In this document: positions 37,752-51,883 of the stretch, piece by piece | How positions within the stretch are numbered: the stretch's first letter is position 1 | Layout of the letters: each line of letters starts with the position of its first letter | From: Paulownia fortunei | Taxonomy: Eukaryota; Streptophyta; Magnoliopsida; Lamiales; Paulowniaceae | Direction: 5' to 3' | NCBI GenBank assembly: GCA_019321725.1 | Contig: CM033113.1 | Location: 6,386,001-6,450,000, forward strand | DNA: 64,000 bases | Made by a program: the position numbers and the translations under genes | The notes under the pieces: generated by a model | Database searches by the model: none | The model's input: only the letters and a program-made list of their open reading frames with translations | What the model was told of the DNA's origin: nothing

Positions 37752-40700
37752 GGGGATTGGAAATTAACTCAAGCCGGTTTTAAAAAAGTTATTAAAAGAT
37801 AAAATAGAGAAAAGACAATCAAGTGTGATATCAAAGTGTTATAAATTAATGATTTGGAGAAAAAAATGAAGCGGGTCCAGGGAAGATTCTTTGACCAAAT
37901 TCAAGTTGAGTCACAGAAGGATAGATAGGTTAAAATAATATTGATTAACTCTGTGCTTAATTGAAGCGGCCGTATATTCACGGATTGCACAGTTTTTGGG
38001 AAGATGGAATCTTACAATCTATGGAGGGTATGGACACAAAAGGATAGCAGTGTGATTGCAGATGGCAGTGATCCAATCCGAACTGCTCCCACTGCTTCTG
38101 TTCCCTGCTGACGCCTTCTGTTTAGCATTTTGAGTTTAACATATGTATTGATGTAGATTCCTTTTTTTGTGGAGCAAAATGACAATTCAACCACAATGGA
38201 TCCAGGTAATTCAAGATTAATTATTATCATAATTTAGTAACAAAAGTTGAGCACGGCTCATTTTAGTACTGATAATCCATCTTTGGCCAAGATTTGTGAT
38301 CAAGGGTTCATTAATAGCGTCCTGTTCTGCATTAGTTGTCATCTTGGCAACTGGTGTGCTGGCAATCACACCCACACCTATCTTCTTACATTTAGGAACA
38401 TAATCAAAGCCCACTGATTAGTCAGTTGAATTTGTCAGTTGATCACATCTCAAGTACCTATGAATCTATAGTCTATACTACATTCCCAGAACACCACTAG
38501 GTTAATTATTATCTAGTATTAATATATTCGATGATGATGTGGATCTCAATATTTGTATAATCTAAGACTACAATACAACCAAGTAGTATTAATGATTAAT
38601 ATTTGATTTGTGATATTGTCACTCTTGCTATATTTTAATTTGGTTAAATTCAGCCAACCTACCCTACTTGAAGATCAAGTTTTAGCATAGATCTGATGAG
38701 GACAATGAACTGAATGAGCTCTGTTTATGATAGATTGTTGGCTACATGATGTAAACAAATGGGCTTTTTTTTTTTTCAAATTTATTTAAATTTTTATTAA
38801 ACTTTAAAATTTATTTTTCAATTAAATTTGATAGTTAATCAAGTCGAGTTTGAACGAATTTTAATTGAATCGAATACGAATCGAGTTCGAATAGTTTGAT
38901 TTTTTTTATTTAATAAATAAATAAATGTGCAGACCAAGTGGGGCGGGAGGCCTAATATCAGTTGCGCGCATCCTGTTTACAAGAATCAAAGAGGAAACGC
39001 AATGCAGTTTCTGTTTCTTGCAAAAGCCGAAAGTTGCAAACCAAATTAAGGTTGTCTGAATTGAATTGGTAAAGCTTGTCGTCTTCGTAAAAGAGGAGTC
39101 GTATATATTACTGATTAATATGATAATCAAGAAAGACATGATTTTAAGTTATGTATTCATGAGAGTGAGAGGCACGATAGTGACGGTTTTAGTGAACAAA
39201 TTAAGGAAGTCTACCTTGTTTAAGTGGAGGCTCATGAATTCTACCCGTTTACTCAAATTTGGTCTTCGTTCAGACGTATAACACTTGGTGATGCTTACAT
39301 GTTATTATGTACGTACTTCTGGTTTCTAGATTTATTACTTACAGGGACAACATCAAATGAGTTTTGATTGTAATAATGGATTAATTATATGTGTAACTTT
39401 AATTCCTTAATTAGTCGCAAGCTAAACTCATAACGTGTCTCGATGCAGTAAAGTTCTAAGAATCAAAGATTTTGGGCTCCAACCCAACAAAATTTGTGGA
39501 TATTTCTTTACTTCTATATTAGTTTATTGATGATATTTAGTATTTGTAAATTGTCGATTCATGATTATTAATTAATATTTATAATAATTTATTTGATTAT
39601 TTCATAAAAAAATTAATTTTTTCGCTAATTAAATTGTATTAGAAACCATGTTCATAATTTTCTAACTCTACTAACTCATCAATGTCCTCTCCACAAGAAT
39701 TACAATGTGTTGAGACTCCTACAAGAATTTATAATTCTTTATTATTTTTCTCATGCTGCAGTTCGCTAAAAAGTTAAAATATGTTTACAGTGTTCATGAC
39801 AGCCCACAAGACAAATTCAATCATAAAAGGTCCAGAAACCGACCAAATTCAAATCATGATCCAACCCTTAACCCGGGAAATGGGTGAATAATGGGCTTGG
39901 TCTTGGTCCATGATTCTATGCAACTAATTGCATGGCCCAATCATAATAAGCCAAGCTTTAACTTTTCTATTTGGATTTGTCTATGTTTTTTTATTTGAGT
40001 TGAAACTAATATTCATCCGGTTGGTATCGGTGATCTATATTGAATATGCATCTCATTATATAGTAAGATACAAATAAATATGTGTATTTGTGTATGAATA
40101 TATAGTGATATGTATATAAATGTATATTTGTGTATAAATATGTATTAAAATACATACTAAATATATACTATCGATTATAGCATCACTAAACTGATTAAAT
40201 TTGGGTCAAAATCTTGTTTATAGGGACACATTTGGCAATATGAAAGGCACAGACTAATTTTTTTTTCTTATTTCATTTTTGAATTTTAAAGCTTGGCTTG
40301 AAAGGTCAGCTACCAGTTGCCGTCAATCCATTCAGCCTTCCCACTCGGAGCCGTCTATCACACCTTTGATGCAGACCCTCCACCTGTTTTTTTCCCCCAG
40401 TATTTGTTGTATCTTAATTTTTCATCCATCGAAAAATATTTCCTTTTATTGTTTTTACTTATTAAATAACCCAGTAAACAGGAATAAATTTGACAAGAAA
40501 CAGACAGTTTCTTATTATTTAGAGTGTAGGACCATATGATGCAATCTATATATAGATATAGAAGTGTTCATAAATAAATAAAAGGTGGGTGAAAGATCTG
40601 TCCTACTTAGTACGAGATTTGATAGACTAACTTAAAATTTGTCTTGCTTGGCCAACAGATGCCAGACCACTTTGCTAAACCAGCGAACAAACTCTACTGA

Positions 40701-41573
40701 TATATATTAAAAATAAAAAAATAAAAGAAAGCATTTCACTACTTAATGGGGAAACAAAAATCTAATTCAATAGGCAAAACAAATGTTACCCTTTCTGGTT
40801 TCAATGGAGACTGAACCCTCTTATTAGACAAGAAACCAGTTTTTCTAATGAATTGTTACTCGTATTCCAGATTTTCTATTCCTTATTGATGTTTTCGCAT
40901 CGTAAATAAACATCAAATGCACCTACATGTATCATGAAATGAAATTGGACAGGGAGGAGTCATTGTAGTTTTGCAGATCATAAGAAAACAACCTACAAAA
41001 ATGATCCATACTATGATGCACCAGAACAACACAGTTGTTTATAACCAGCCATAAGAGTGAATAGATATGTAACTAATAAACTGCTTAAAAACTTAGTTGT
41101 TTCATTGTATGACAATTGCAGCAATTTCATGGGCATAGGCTTGATTCTTGGAAGTTGAGAAGTACCCAAGTAAAAAAGTTAAAAAGAAAAAGAAAAAGTC
41201 CAAATGTAAATCTTTGGGCAGGAGCCAGATGTGGAAGAGGGGGGGCTTAATTCATCAGAAGCCTCTCCTTTGGAGTGGCTCAAGAGAATAAATGTATTTA
41301 ATGAGACGACAAGTGCAGTCCAAAAGAAAAAAAGAATAAAGCGACAGGCCCCCAATCCCAAGAAAATACCCATTCACTATAACTTGCTCTCTCACTCTCT
41401 CAGCCGTTGGGCAGATGGGCTGTCCCTTTTGTCCCTTCTTACCCACAAAGCTATCATTTCTTGCCCTCTAAAACTCACAAACTAGCACAACCCACTACAG
41501 TTTCTCGACTAAAATCTTTAATTCTTTCTTCTGTTTCTTTTGTCTCTCGATTGGGTTAATTGGACACACAATT
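37752..41573. other. Divergent spacer between OCT and the DUF620 gene
   Basis: No exon was recognised. Around 38780-38900 there is a short patch of GAATCGAATACGAATCGAGTTCGAATAG-type sequence, similar to one near 45050-45290. These look like fragments of a common dispersed plant repeat. The end of the stretch is the DUF620 promoter and leader. Confidence 0.5.
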
Positions 41574-44500
41574 ATGGCGTCGATGAGTCGAAGAAAACAG
41601 AGGTGGTGTCCTCAACCGCTGACTCCTCTGATGGAAGGCCCTGATTTTGAAATGGAGGATCATGAAGGAAATAAAAAGGAGAGTTCTTGGGAAGTCATCC
41701 GAGAATGGTTCAGAATACAGAGAAGTGTGCCTGGAGGAAACAGCTTTTCTTCATCAATGTCATTGTACGGACCCAATATTAGCCCTGCCAAAAGGCAGGA
41801 TTTGAGGCTTTTGCTCGGCGTTTTGGGCTGCCCACTCGCCCCCATTCCCATCTCAAACAAACCCATCTCCCATCTTCACATTAAAGACATCCCTCTTGTG
41901 AGTAAAGTTTTTTCCTGTCGACTTTCTTTGGTTTTAAGCTTTTACATAAGCATATTCGAAATCCATCAACTCATTGGAAATTTGATTTTTTGATGATTGT
42001 ACAGGAGACATCCACGGCGTATTACATAATTCAACAGTACTTGGCAGCAACGGGGTGCTCGAAGCAGCAAAGTTGCGCCAAGAACATGTACACGTCGGGG
42101 ATGGTCAAATTGATACGCTGTGAAACCGAGATTTCGACAGGGAAAAGCGTGAGGACAATGGGGTCGAGGAGTGGGGAGAATGGGTGCTTCGTGCTCTGGC
42201 GGATGTCGCCCGGAATGTGGTCGCTTGAGCTGGCCGTCGGCGGCAACAAAGTGGTGGCGGGCAGTGACGGAAAGATTGTTTGGAGGCACACACCATGGCT
42301 TGGCACCCATGCAGCTAAAGGCCCCCAACGCCCTCTACGCCGCATTATTCAGGTAATTACCCAACTCTCAATACAAATTACAGTATTAAATTTTTCCCTA
42401 GTATAATTTATTTATACAGTCCAAAATGTTAAGGATACTAAGCAATTTCAGGGACAAAATTTGATAAAAAATAAAGTTGTCAAAATGAAGATTACATTCC
42501 TGTAAATTAGTTTAGATTCTCGTGTAAATCAACAAGAATGTTTCGAGCGAAAACAAATTGAAACTTTGATCAAGACAAAAGTATGTTACTTTAATCTTTT
42601 ATAAATCAAAAAACACTAAATGGGACATTTCACGAATTAAGCGAAAGAAGGGTAGGATATAAAAAAAAACAACAACATAAGATTTAGGCAGTCCCAAAGA
42701 AAGATTACATTATAGTACGTACTGTACTATAGTGAAGCGAGATATATATATACCAGAGTGCTTTATCTATAAGCCGTGGTCTAAAGTGTTAATGTCCAGC
42801 TGAAAAGGAGAGAGAACCAAATTATACTAAGCACTTTATTGAAAACTAAATACCAAGACAACACATTTCAAGAAACGGGCCTGATTTTTATAGAGGGAAG
42901 AAGGAATTGAATCGGGTGATGGATATGGAAACAGACAGTGTCCCCTGCTTTACCCAACACTTATCTTTGGACACATTCAGAATTTAGCAAAGGCAGAGCA
43001 CGTGATTCACTGCCTGACATCAACTCTAATTACAACTTATCTGCATCGTCTTGGGATTGCCAACTACCCCCCTATTAAAGTGCCAAGCATCTGATATTTT
43101 TCTATGCTTTTGAGCTTTTGCTTTGTTGAAACTCCCTCTTTCTTTTGTATTTTTCCTTCCCAAAATTGTACTCCTCTGTTACCGATAAAGAAAAGCTGCC
43201 TTAAAGAACCACCCTTGGATCGCTAGAAATTTCAAATTTTAATTTGAGCATAATTTAGCTGTATGGATGATCGCTAGACTGCTGGAATGCTATATATCTT
43301 GTCATATATTTAAACATTCACACATATTTATACATATAATATATATATAAATATATATAATAAAATACACACCAAGTACATGTTTATCTTGAGTATTGAA
43401 TATTGTGCTAGCCGGTTGTACCTTCTTGAATTCTGCATAAAAGTGGGCATGGTGAATCATTCCGCAATTCTTTTGTATATTTTAGGTCCCACACATCAAA
43501 TGTGGACAATAGAAAATATACCTATGATGGAAGCTAGTAATCATTGGTCTAATCATGATAGACCCCTTGGCCGTATCTGTCATTATGAAAATCTTATGTT
43601 TACTCATTCTTGTATAAGTTATTTCATATGTGCATCATGATATTATAGATTAAAATTATAATAATATTATTTAAAATTTAATTGAGATAGCATTAATATC
43701 TCAATATCCAACTTTGTGATTAAGTTTAACTTTTGGTGAATTGCATTTACTAGAATCACCGGATTTATTTCTTGCACATCCAAAAGTCAGAAGTTTCAAT
43801 AAGGCATCAAAAATTGTTTTATCATATTTAGATAGAATGAAAATTATAAGTTGATATTAGATCAATATTTACCGATGGTTAAACTAGAGGAAGGTCGTGC
43901 ATCCATATGATTAGTCGAACAAAAAGGTAAAAATTTGGATTAAAAAATAAAAAAAAATATTATAAGACAAATGTTTTATTTATGTATGTATAAGCAAGAT
44001 TTATAGTAATTAATTAAGCTATTAAATAAGCCCATTAAGCGTGTATGGCATCTGATTATAAATGCACAAACCTCGATGTTAACTGCACTTGGATATTGGC
44101 TCAAGCCATTAGAATAACTCTGTTCTAAATCAATACGACGTCGTGCAGTGTTGATGCATGCTCGATTTGCAGCAAAATTAATTGTCCAAACAAAACCATG
44201 TTGCGCAGGGGCTGGATCCGAAGAGCACCGCAAGCCTATTCGCCAAAGCCCAATGCCTGGGCGAGAAGCGAATCGGAGACGACGACTGCTTCGTCCTAAA
44301 AGTGGCGGCGGACCGCGCGGCGGTGATGGAGAGAAACGAAGGGCCGGCGGAGGTGATCCGCCACGTGCTGTACGGATACTTCAGCCAGAAGAGCGGGCTC
44401 CTCATCTACATGGAGGACTCTCACCTCACCAGGGTACACTCCCAAGAAAACGACACAGTCTACTGGGAGACCACCATCGGAAGCAGCATCGGAGATTACA

Positions 44501-44709
44501 GGGACGTCGACGGAGTATTGATCGCCCACCAAGGGAGAACGGTGGCCACCGTCTTCCGGTTCGGGGAGACTTCAATGGAGCATACCAGGACACGAATGGA
44601 AGAAATGTGGTGGATACAAGACGTCGTTTTCAATGTGCCGGGGCTTTCAGGTGATTCATTTATCCCTCCCGCTGATATATTCGATCCAGCGCAGACAGTG
44701 TCCCCGTGA
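41574..44709 (+). CDS. DUF620 family protein
   Basis: Exons 41574-41897, 42005-42352 and 44209-44709, all phase 0, give 390 aa. The family is plant-wide with no established biochemical role and is sometimes labelled lipoprotein-localisation-like. Family marks are a conserved N-terminal WCPQPLTPLMEGPD, the block TSTAYYIIQQYLAATGC, the segment GCFVLWRMSPGMWSLEL, SDGKIVWRHTPWLG, PQRPLRRIIQGLDPKSTA across the exon 2/3 join, LYGYFSQKSGLLIYMEDSHL, and near the C-terminus VFRFGETS followed by a WWIQDVVFNVPGLS stretch. No signal peptide or membrane segment is evident. The first ATG gives MASMSRRKQRWC. Intron 2 is 1.86 kb and AT-rich. By remembered synteny the Arabidopsis counterpart is At1g79420, next to APL as here. 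Confidence 0.92.
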
Positions 44710-46852
44710 TCCTTTTTTTTTTTTTTTTTAATAATTTTTTTTCTCTTTTTTCGTCTTACAGTCATAAATTCTACCATTTGGGACAAAACGGTTTAATCTT
44801 GCGATTTTCAATATCGCATGTAGATCTCTAATGATTTAACCTTGCTATTTTTCTTTCTCATCCTCTCTCTTTATATATAGTAGAAATGGAAAATTATTAA
44901 AAACTCCTTTACATAAATTTTTATATCAATAAAATCCATCAAAATATTTTTCAATCTAAAAAAATCATTCCATCAACTTTTCAAACGGAAAAACTCTTTT
45001 GCTTTGATGATATATATCCATTGAAATTTTGTTGGCCACAAAATTATTTGCTTGAACTCGATCACGTTCTCTATCTTAACAAATTAAGTGTAAATTTAAT
45101 TTTTCGTTCGATATTCGACTCAATTAGTGAACAAATAAAAAAATTATATATAAAAAACAAAATTACTCAGTATTCGACTTGATTAAAACTCATTACTCGA
45201 TTAATAATCAAATCGAATTCAAACACAATTTTTAAAATTCAATAAAAATTCAAATAAGTTTGAACTATGTCAGTTTGACTCGACTCGGTTACACTCCAAA
45301 TTGTGCGGTAATTATATAGTTATTAGTCACTCTTTTGCAAACCAATAAATTGTTGAAAGACTATTTATGAGTGCAGGAGACAAAAAATAGGATGCTATTA
45401 CCAAAATATCTCATGGTAATAATTGAGAAAAACAAATCATCTCTTGCTTTAATTTCTGAGTTTTTTTTTTTTTTGGTTAACTTATAACGCAAATTTATAG
45501 TAATATGTATTCCGGGGAAATATATATACACATAATTACAATAATAATAATAAAAATCGGACCAAGCACAATTAGAAGCTGATTGCTGGATATCTCTGGA
45601 GCTAGCACAGTAGCACTTTATAAAAATGGGCCTTAAAACAAAAGAAAATTAGATGTTATGGGCTGGGCGGGCTGGTGGGCCGGTGGATAACACTTTTTTG
45701 TTGTGATTGGCGGTAACGCCAGAATAGCTATTGTTGCTGCGAGAGGAAACTTATTGACAAATTTACCCTTAATTTACATGAAGGCAAATGGTCCCCTCAA
45801 CTGAATATAGTTGCAATTTTTATATCACAATTATTGGAAAATACTATTTGATGAATAAACTTCCGAGCCTCATTCGGATGCCTGCAAAAATATATTTGGA
45901 TAGGTCTACTCGTATAACTAAAATAGACATATCCAAATATTCAAATCATCCAAAACATTAGGTCCAATCAAGATATGTCAATTCATAACTCGGCCCGTAT
46001 ATCCCAACTCAAATACCAAGTCTACTCCAGGGCACATCAATATTGAAAATCAAATCAACAATGACTGGATTATAAATTGGGATATATAATTGAGATAGAA
46101 AAAAAAAAGGGAGTTATTGTGTAATTATCAAAATGATAGTCCTATGGCAATTTTAAGTTTGTCCTAGACTAAATGTCTGGCAGAATTAAGCACATATTTT
46201 TTCTTCCTTTTCTTCTTCTTTCTCTCTTTACCTTCTCACAATATTTAAATCTCAACACAGACAAACTTCACTCCTCATTTTCTCGATTAGCTCAAGTATC
46301 AGATATAAAGATCTTGATCACTTTCCCAAAATACAAAAATTCCAGTTTTGTGTATGTCGATAAGTATCTAAAAACCTAAATGGGGTCTGCCATCCAATAA
46401 TAAATAAGAAATGAATAAATGTTGGAATGTCAAAATAGTTTGGAAAATTTAGTGACAAATACAAATACTAAAGGCTCTACCTAGAATTTGAGCAAATTCA
46501 CTTTCTAGTCCAACTACTGCCACAAAGCTCTACCCCCTACGAAAGAATATTGATAATTAAGCATATTAAGCATTAAAATAGTAATTGGATCTTGCATGAA
46601 TTTGTTGTTCGTAATGGCACTGCATTAGAGATACTCAAGTTAAGGTACTTGGTAAAGTTGTGTATTGCTATACGACTCCAAAAATATGAAAATTTGATTA
46701 TAAGGTCGATATATATAATATTATATATACGTGTAACTAAATTATATATGCATATATTTATTTATTTATTGTCTGCGGATTAATGTAATTCTTTCTTCTT
46801 TTTCTAAAAACCTAATCCAGTACTATATTCATAGTATCATATATATGTAGTT

Positions 46853-46902
<50 letters not shown>
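46853..46902. repeat. Compound TG/GA microsatellite
   Basis: About seven TG units run directly into about eighteen GA units. Confidence 0.92.
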
Positions 46903-46904
<2 letters not shown>

Positions 46905-47310
46905 AGGAATGAGCAGACAGAAGAATCCAATGTACATTAGAAATAGGAGAGTATGTGTTTGTGGGATGCATGAAATAAGGTAGTTGCATGGGTGTGCGTG
47001 CCGGAGATTAGTAGGAAATCATCACCAGAATCAATGTGCAAATGATTTTAATGTATATTATTAGAAATGCCATTCTGTAAAAGGAATCATCATATGCAGC
47101 GGCGCATAGACTGTCGTGGAGATGTTTTGCACGTAATGAGTACTACTGAATCTCCATCAGCTTTTGATGCCAACACTCAATCAGTAAAGTTGGAAGCTTC
47201 ATCGATATTTGCATGCATCAGAGTGCGTTTCTACCTTCTCTCTCTCCATTTTATTCCCACCCCCCACCCCCACCTTTACCTTTTTCACTCATCATATCTG
47301 TGATTTCCCC

Positions 47311-47313
<3 letters not shown>

Positions 47314-47346
<33 letters not shown>

Positions 47347-47376
47347 CCCCCTGGGTGGGGGTTGGGTGGGTGGGGG
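47314..47376. repeat. CT microsatellite followed by a G-rich tract
   Basis: About fifteen CT units are followed by a C-run and then GGGTGGGGGTTGGGTGGGTGGGGG (at about 47353-47376). The latter has at least four runs of three or more G and could fold as a quadruplex on the plus strand. Confidence 0.88.
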
Positions 47377-47619
47377 ACGCTTTAACCCTATGACATTCTC
47401 CCTGTAAGAAATAAAGGTTGTCTTCACTTGTGGCAGCCTCACAAATGCCAAATCAAAATCCCATAAACAGAACCCCTTTATAAATTTTTTTAATAAATGA
47501 TAACTCGTCATTTTTCCATTAATCTACAAGAAAACAACTTTTGGCCAAAATTGCGAGATTCAGCGTCAAAAAGTAGAGGTAATTCTTTCTACAAGACATT
47601 CAAACATTTAAAATTAATC

Positions 47620-47630
<11 letters not shown>

Positions 47631-47662
<32 letters not shown>
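47631..47662. repeat. TG microsatellite
   Basis: About sixteen TG units directly follow a short TA run. Confidence 0.92.
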
Positions 47663-47663
<1 letters not shown>

Positions 47664-49210
47664 CTGTTATACCCTAATTAAAATTGAAATTTAAAAAGAA
47701 TCCTTAAAATTCTTGAACAAACAGAAGCAATAAATGGAATTAGAATACATCGTTTGGCATTTTGCGGAAGCCACAAGAAAAGAGTGTAGTAACGTGGTCA
47801 AAAATCAGAAGAAAATTTGCAAATTCAGAGGGAAACAGAAAAAAAAATTACAGTTAAATGGTTGCCACCGCAATTCATATTTGATATCAACGGAATATGG
47901 AATGGTAAAGAAGAAAAGAGGCCATGAAAGTTGGATACTCTTTGTCGGCGCCCTTTCCTCAACACAAACTCTCGCAACATTAATCTTGTTCGCTAAATTT
48001 TTCTCACTGAGTTATGTAGTTGAGGAAAGAATAATTTGTATTCTATTCACGATGTAAGATATGATACATTTAAATGTAAATTATCGGATACGTATTTCAC
48101 TACATATTTTATATATATAAGTATATATAAAAAATATATGATAAAATATACATTCGATAAATATCACTCAATGTATCTACAACATCTTCTGTTCGTGTAT
48201 TTTTGGAATAGTTAAATTAAATAAATTTTAGAATAATTAGAAGAAATTAAATGAAAGGAAAAAAAAAAAAAAAAAGGTAAGATTGTTTCTTGTGTGGCTT
48301 AGTTCTTTTTATTTTCTCAAGAAACCCCCTAATTAGGTCTTGATTTAGAGGGCCATAGCCTGCTAGTTATCCTTCCATTAATGGTGTAATATATTCTGCA
48401 ATGATGGAGAGTTTAACTAACTTAAGAACAACTAACTAAAAAGCACTGGTCAGAAAAGGTTACCGCAATTAATCATTAGTTTATCAGACAGCTAATTAAT
48501 AATTCTGTAAAGAACGAAAACGACCCCAAGAAGCTTGGCGTACATCAAGGTAATTGCCATGATTCCAATTCCTCAACAACGATAAACTATTCACCACAAC
48601 TAGACCACAAACTATGGCTTTAATTTAAATCCCCTCCTTTTTCTTTTAAACAAATTAATTCGTCTTCATTCTAAAGCATTTATTTTTCCAAAAAAAAAAA
48701 AGAAAAAAGAAATAATAAAATTAATACACCAACTTCTTTAATATTTTTTTGTCAGAGTTCTCTAGTAGCAATAACATAACAGCATCAATTGAGTAGTTTC
48801 AGATTTTTCATTTTAATTTGATGTTTTGTATTATAAATTCATATTAAGTGTAATAAATATTTTCTTAAATATATAATCGTATCTATCTGTAAAGTAGATT
48901 GCTAATGAAACAACAAATTGAAACAAATCAAATGCTTCCTACAAACAAGAATTCTGGTAGCTGCATGCATGCAGTGGCTAAGAGAAAGCAAAATAATCTA
49001 AACAGCCTTAAAGAGCATGCTAAGAATCACTTAACAAAGGTGACAATAGTATTCATCAAGCAAAATGATAGCATAAGATGCCATTTTTGCATTGCTCGCT
49101 ACGATTTCTGATGTTAAAAATCCAAACCCCCTAAATGACAATTAGAAGCATTAATTATACCAAAAGACATCAAGAACATGTAAGGGAAGCTAACTGTATA
49201 TCTGTTAATT

Positions 49211-50934
49211 TCACCCGAATGGCGAGCTCCGGCCATGTGGCATGCCACCGGCGCTGATGGCAGAGTGGTTCATCCGGTCGGCCGTCCGACGAGGCGATGG
49301 CCTCTCGAGCTTTGTGGAAGCATCAAATTTCTTATCCCCAATTGAATGATCTCCGGATAGAATAGGCTTTGTCTCATAAATATCTGAAACTGAATCAATG
49401 TCACTGCCTCTATCAATTGACAAAGGGGCAATCTGAATTTGGTGATCATCAAGGCATGATGCTGCTGCTGCAGTTCCCAGTTCTTGGAGCCTCAGATCAT
49501 CAGCCCAGATCAAAGGGCTCTTGCCACTGTTATTGCTGTATGGGTTAGGCCTCTTTTTGCTCAAGAAGTTGTCATTACTTGGCATGAATGCATCAATGGA
49601 TGATCTTTCCATGTTTTGGTGGTGGAGTTCCAGATGATCAGTGCCTCCATATATGTTGAGATCCTGAAGGGATGGAAAATTCATGACAGGCCCGAAATCT
49701 TTCATGCCTGAGATTTCGGGCCCCGTGGCCTTGTTGTAGCTCCCTGAAGCTGCAGCCATGTTTTCGCCGCCGAGTGTCTGGCAAGCCTTTTCCAGAATAG
49801 TCTGCATGTATTTGCCATGAGCCTCAATTCTCAGTTGCAGGTGTCTTTGAACCTGTTATTATTTATCAAGTAATTAAAAACATTTTAATTTATTTTAAAA
49901 ATGTCGTTTGTGTCTCACTGCTGCTTACCTCTAATTGTTCATGGAGTCTTCTGTTCACCTCCATTTGCATCCTAATTGCATCAGTGATGTGAAAATTACT
50001 GCCACTGATCAAATCACACGTACCATACAATTCCACAAAAGAATCAACCCTCAAATATTTTGAGAGAAGAACGTTTTGTTCGAAATCACTTTTAACACCG
50101 AAAAATATTTTGCTTTTACAAACTACAAACCAAAAAAAATCTCATTTCTCCAAGTAAAACAATAAACAGATGAAACAAAACAAGCATAACCACGAGAGAA
50201 AAAGGAAAAAGAATTGGCAAGAACATACTCATTCATGCTACGCCCCAGCATTCCAGATGATGATGCATTGTTTCGTTGAAGTTCTAAAGATGAAGCTGCG
50301 AATAATTTGAGTATAAAAATTAGTACAAGGGTTTCAAGAAAGATCCAAGTGGCTATATAATAAGGTTTATAGCAAAACATAGTCACCTCTCTCACCATCT
50401 TTCATTGAATGATCATTGAAATCCTTGTGAGGCTGCTTTCCCAGCCTAAATTTCTGAAATAAAAATATCTAAATAAATTAAAACTGCAACAACCCTACTT
50501 GAAGTTATAAAAGGGAAATTCAGTAAAGAAAAAAGGAAACAACGTCATGAAATTGAATTCTTGGGTTTGAACCTGAAGATGGCTCTTGAGATGGTAAAGT
50601 GTCAGGCCCTTGACCCCCATAACTCTCATGATGGTCTTCGGCGTCGCCTCTAAATTACAAATAAAATCTTATAATATATTCCATTTAAAGATAAGTTTAG
50701 ATAAAAAAAAAAACACGAGTAAATTGAAGGAAGGAAACATTAAGTATATGCATATGTATACGCACTGTCAGGGCCCCCGAGCTGTGTAACAGCATCGACA
50801 AAGCGTTCATGAAGTTCGACAGTCCAGCGGAGGCGGGGTTTTGGATCAGTAGTGAGGACGAGACCCGAGTCTCCTTGAACGCACATGGGGCGCTCGTGAG
50901 AATTCATAGTTGATGGCTTCTTGGGGTGGAACAT
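49211..50934 (-). CDS. APL: MYB-CC (GARP) transcription factor APL
   Basis: Six minus-strand exons, 50766-50934, 50573-50649, 50387-50453, 50229-50295, 49929-49971 and 49211-49852, join in frame to 354 aa. Arabidopsis APL is of nearly the same length. APL is a nuclear factor that specifies phloem identity and represses xylem fate. The protein opens MFHPKKPS. A GARP/MYB-like DNA-binding domain (about residues 33-95) has the core PRLRWTVELHERFVDAV, then TPKTIMRVMGVKGLTLYHLK and SHLQKFRLGK. The MYB-CC coiled coil (about 127-175) has the LHEQLE motif. The C-terminal part contains FPSLQDLNIYG, SKKRPNPYSNN and a final GRSSPFG, all recalled from APL rather than from other MYB-CC members. The exon borders are canonical and the start matches the family. 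The leader just upstream on the minus strand is GA-rich. APL sits next to ALDH5F1 here, as I remember for Arabidopsis. Confidence 0.93.
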
Positions 50935-51847
50935 TCTCTTTCTCTTTCTCTTTCTCTCTCCTCCCCCTCTGATCTTTCTCAGCTGCTATGGAATACCAAG
51001 AGATTCAAGAACAAATGCGGTGCATATAAGAGAGAATAGGGTGCGGATTTGAAGAGGAGAAAAAGGGCTTCGGTTTCTCAAATAGAATGAATTAGGCGCA
51101 AGTTAACCATTAACAGGAGAAAAAGTTTATTAAAAAAAAATAAAAAATCTGTTTGTGTTATCCACAAGCCATCTTTTGCCAAGAATTAGAACCCATTATT
51201 TTCTAACCCATAAAGTGGAACATTTGTAGTAAAAAGCAGAGTTCCAACAGTAACTCCATAATATGACTAACATTGGAAACTCAGAAAAATTTGACATTTT
51301 ATCATGTCCCAGCAGATCATGATCAGTAAAAAAAAGCATAGATGGTACGAGTTTAATACAACATTGCAGCTGGTGTGTCCTTTTTACCATATCAGTTATA
51401 TGATGTACAGATAACACCTTCAAAAGGAAAATCAAGAAACAAGAACAAAACCACATTACTAATTTACATTTCTGGAAACAAGAAAAGGTGCACCTCCCTC
51501 TTATCTAATTTGTGTGTGTGTGTGTGTAGCCCTTGATTTGCCAAAAGCTCTCTCTTTGATTCACACGCAGCACACATTTCATTAGGTGTCATTACATAGT
51601 ACACTATACCATTTAATTGTCATGTTTACACCTTGCATGTAATGTGAATGTTCTGTCCGGGGAGTCTGAGTAGTGATATAAACAATGTACACATATTGTA
51701 TCTTTAAACAGTTGATCAACAACGTATGCATATGCGTAGGATTGTACACCTTTTGTTATCACAAAAAGGAGAGTACATATCATTGCAGAGCCCTAATATT
51801 CCTCTACTCTAAACCAGCAGTAAGTGAAACTTGTTTGGGTATATAGG

Positions 51848-51850
<3 letters not shown>

Positions 51851-51880
<30 letters not shown>
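51851..51880. repeat. AT microsatellite
   Basis: Fifteen AT units lie about 900 bp upstream of the APL start. Confidence 0.92.

Positions 51881-51883
<3 letters not shown>

Larger units (their letters stand above)
44710..49210. other. Tail-to-tail spacer between DUF620 and APL
   Basis: No credible exon was found. About 45040-45290 and 45860-46030 look like fragments of dispersed non-autonomous repeats (CGAATTCAAAC, GACTCGACTCGGTTACACTCC and similar). Simple repeats lie at 46853-46902, 47314-47376 and 47631-47662. A 107-codon plus-strand frame at 47734-48057 is judged a chance open frame. Confidence 0.55.

Noticed and set aside
45040..45290. CGA/TTCGAA-rich patch, similar to one near 38800-38900
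   Set aside because: It probably belongs to a dispersed repeat, but boundaries and class could not be set by eye.
47734..48057. 107-codon plus-strand open frame
   Set aside because: It has no recognisable domain, composition is Lys/Leu-rich as expected of AT-rich chance frames, and no splice context or promoter supports it.
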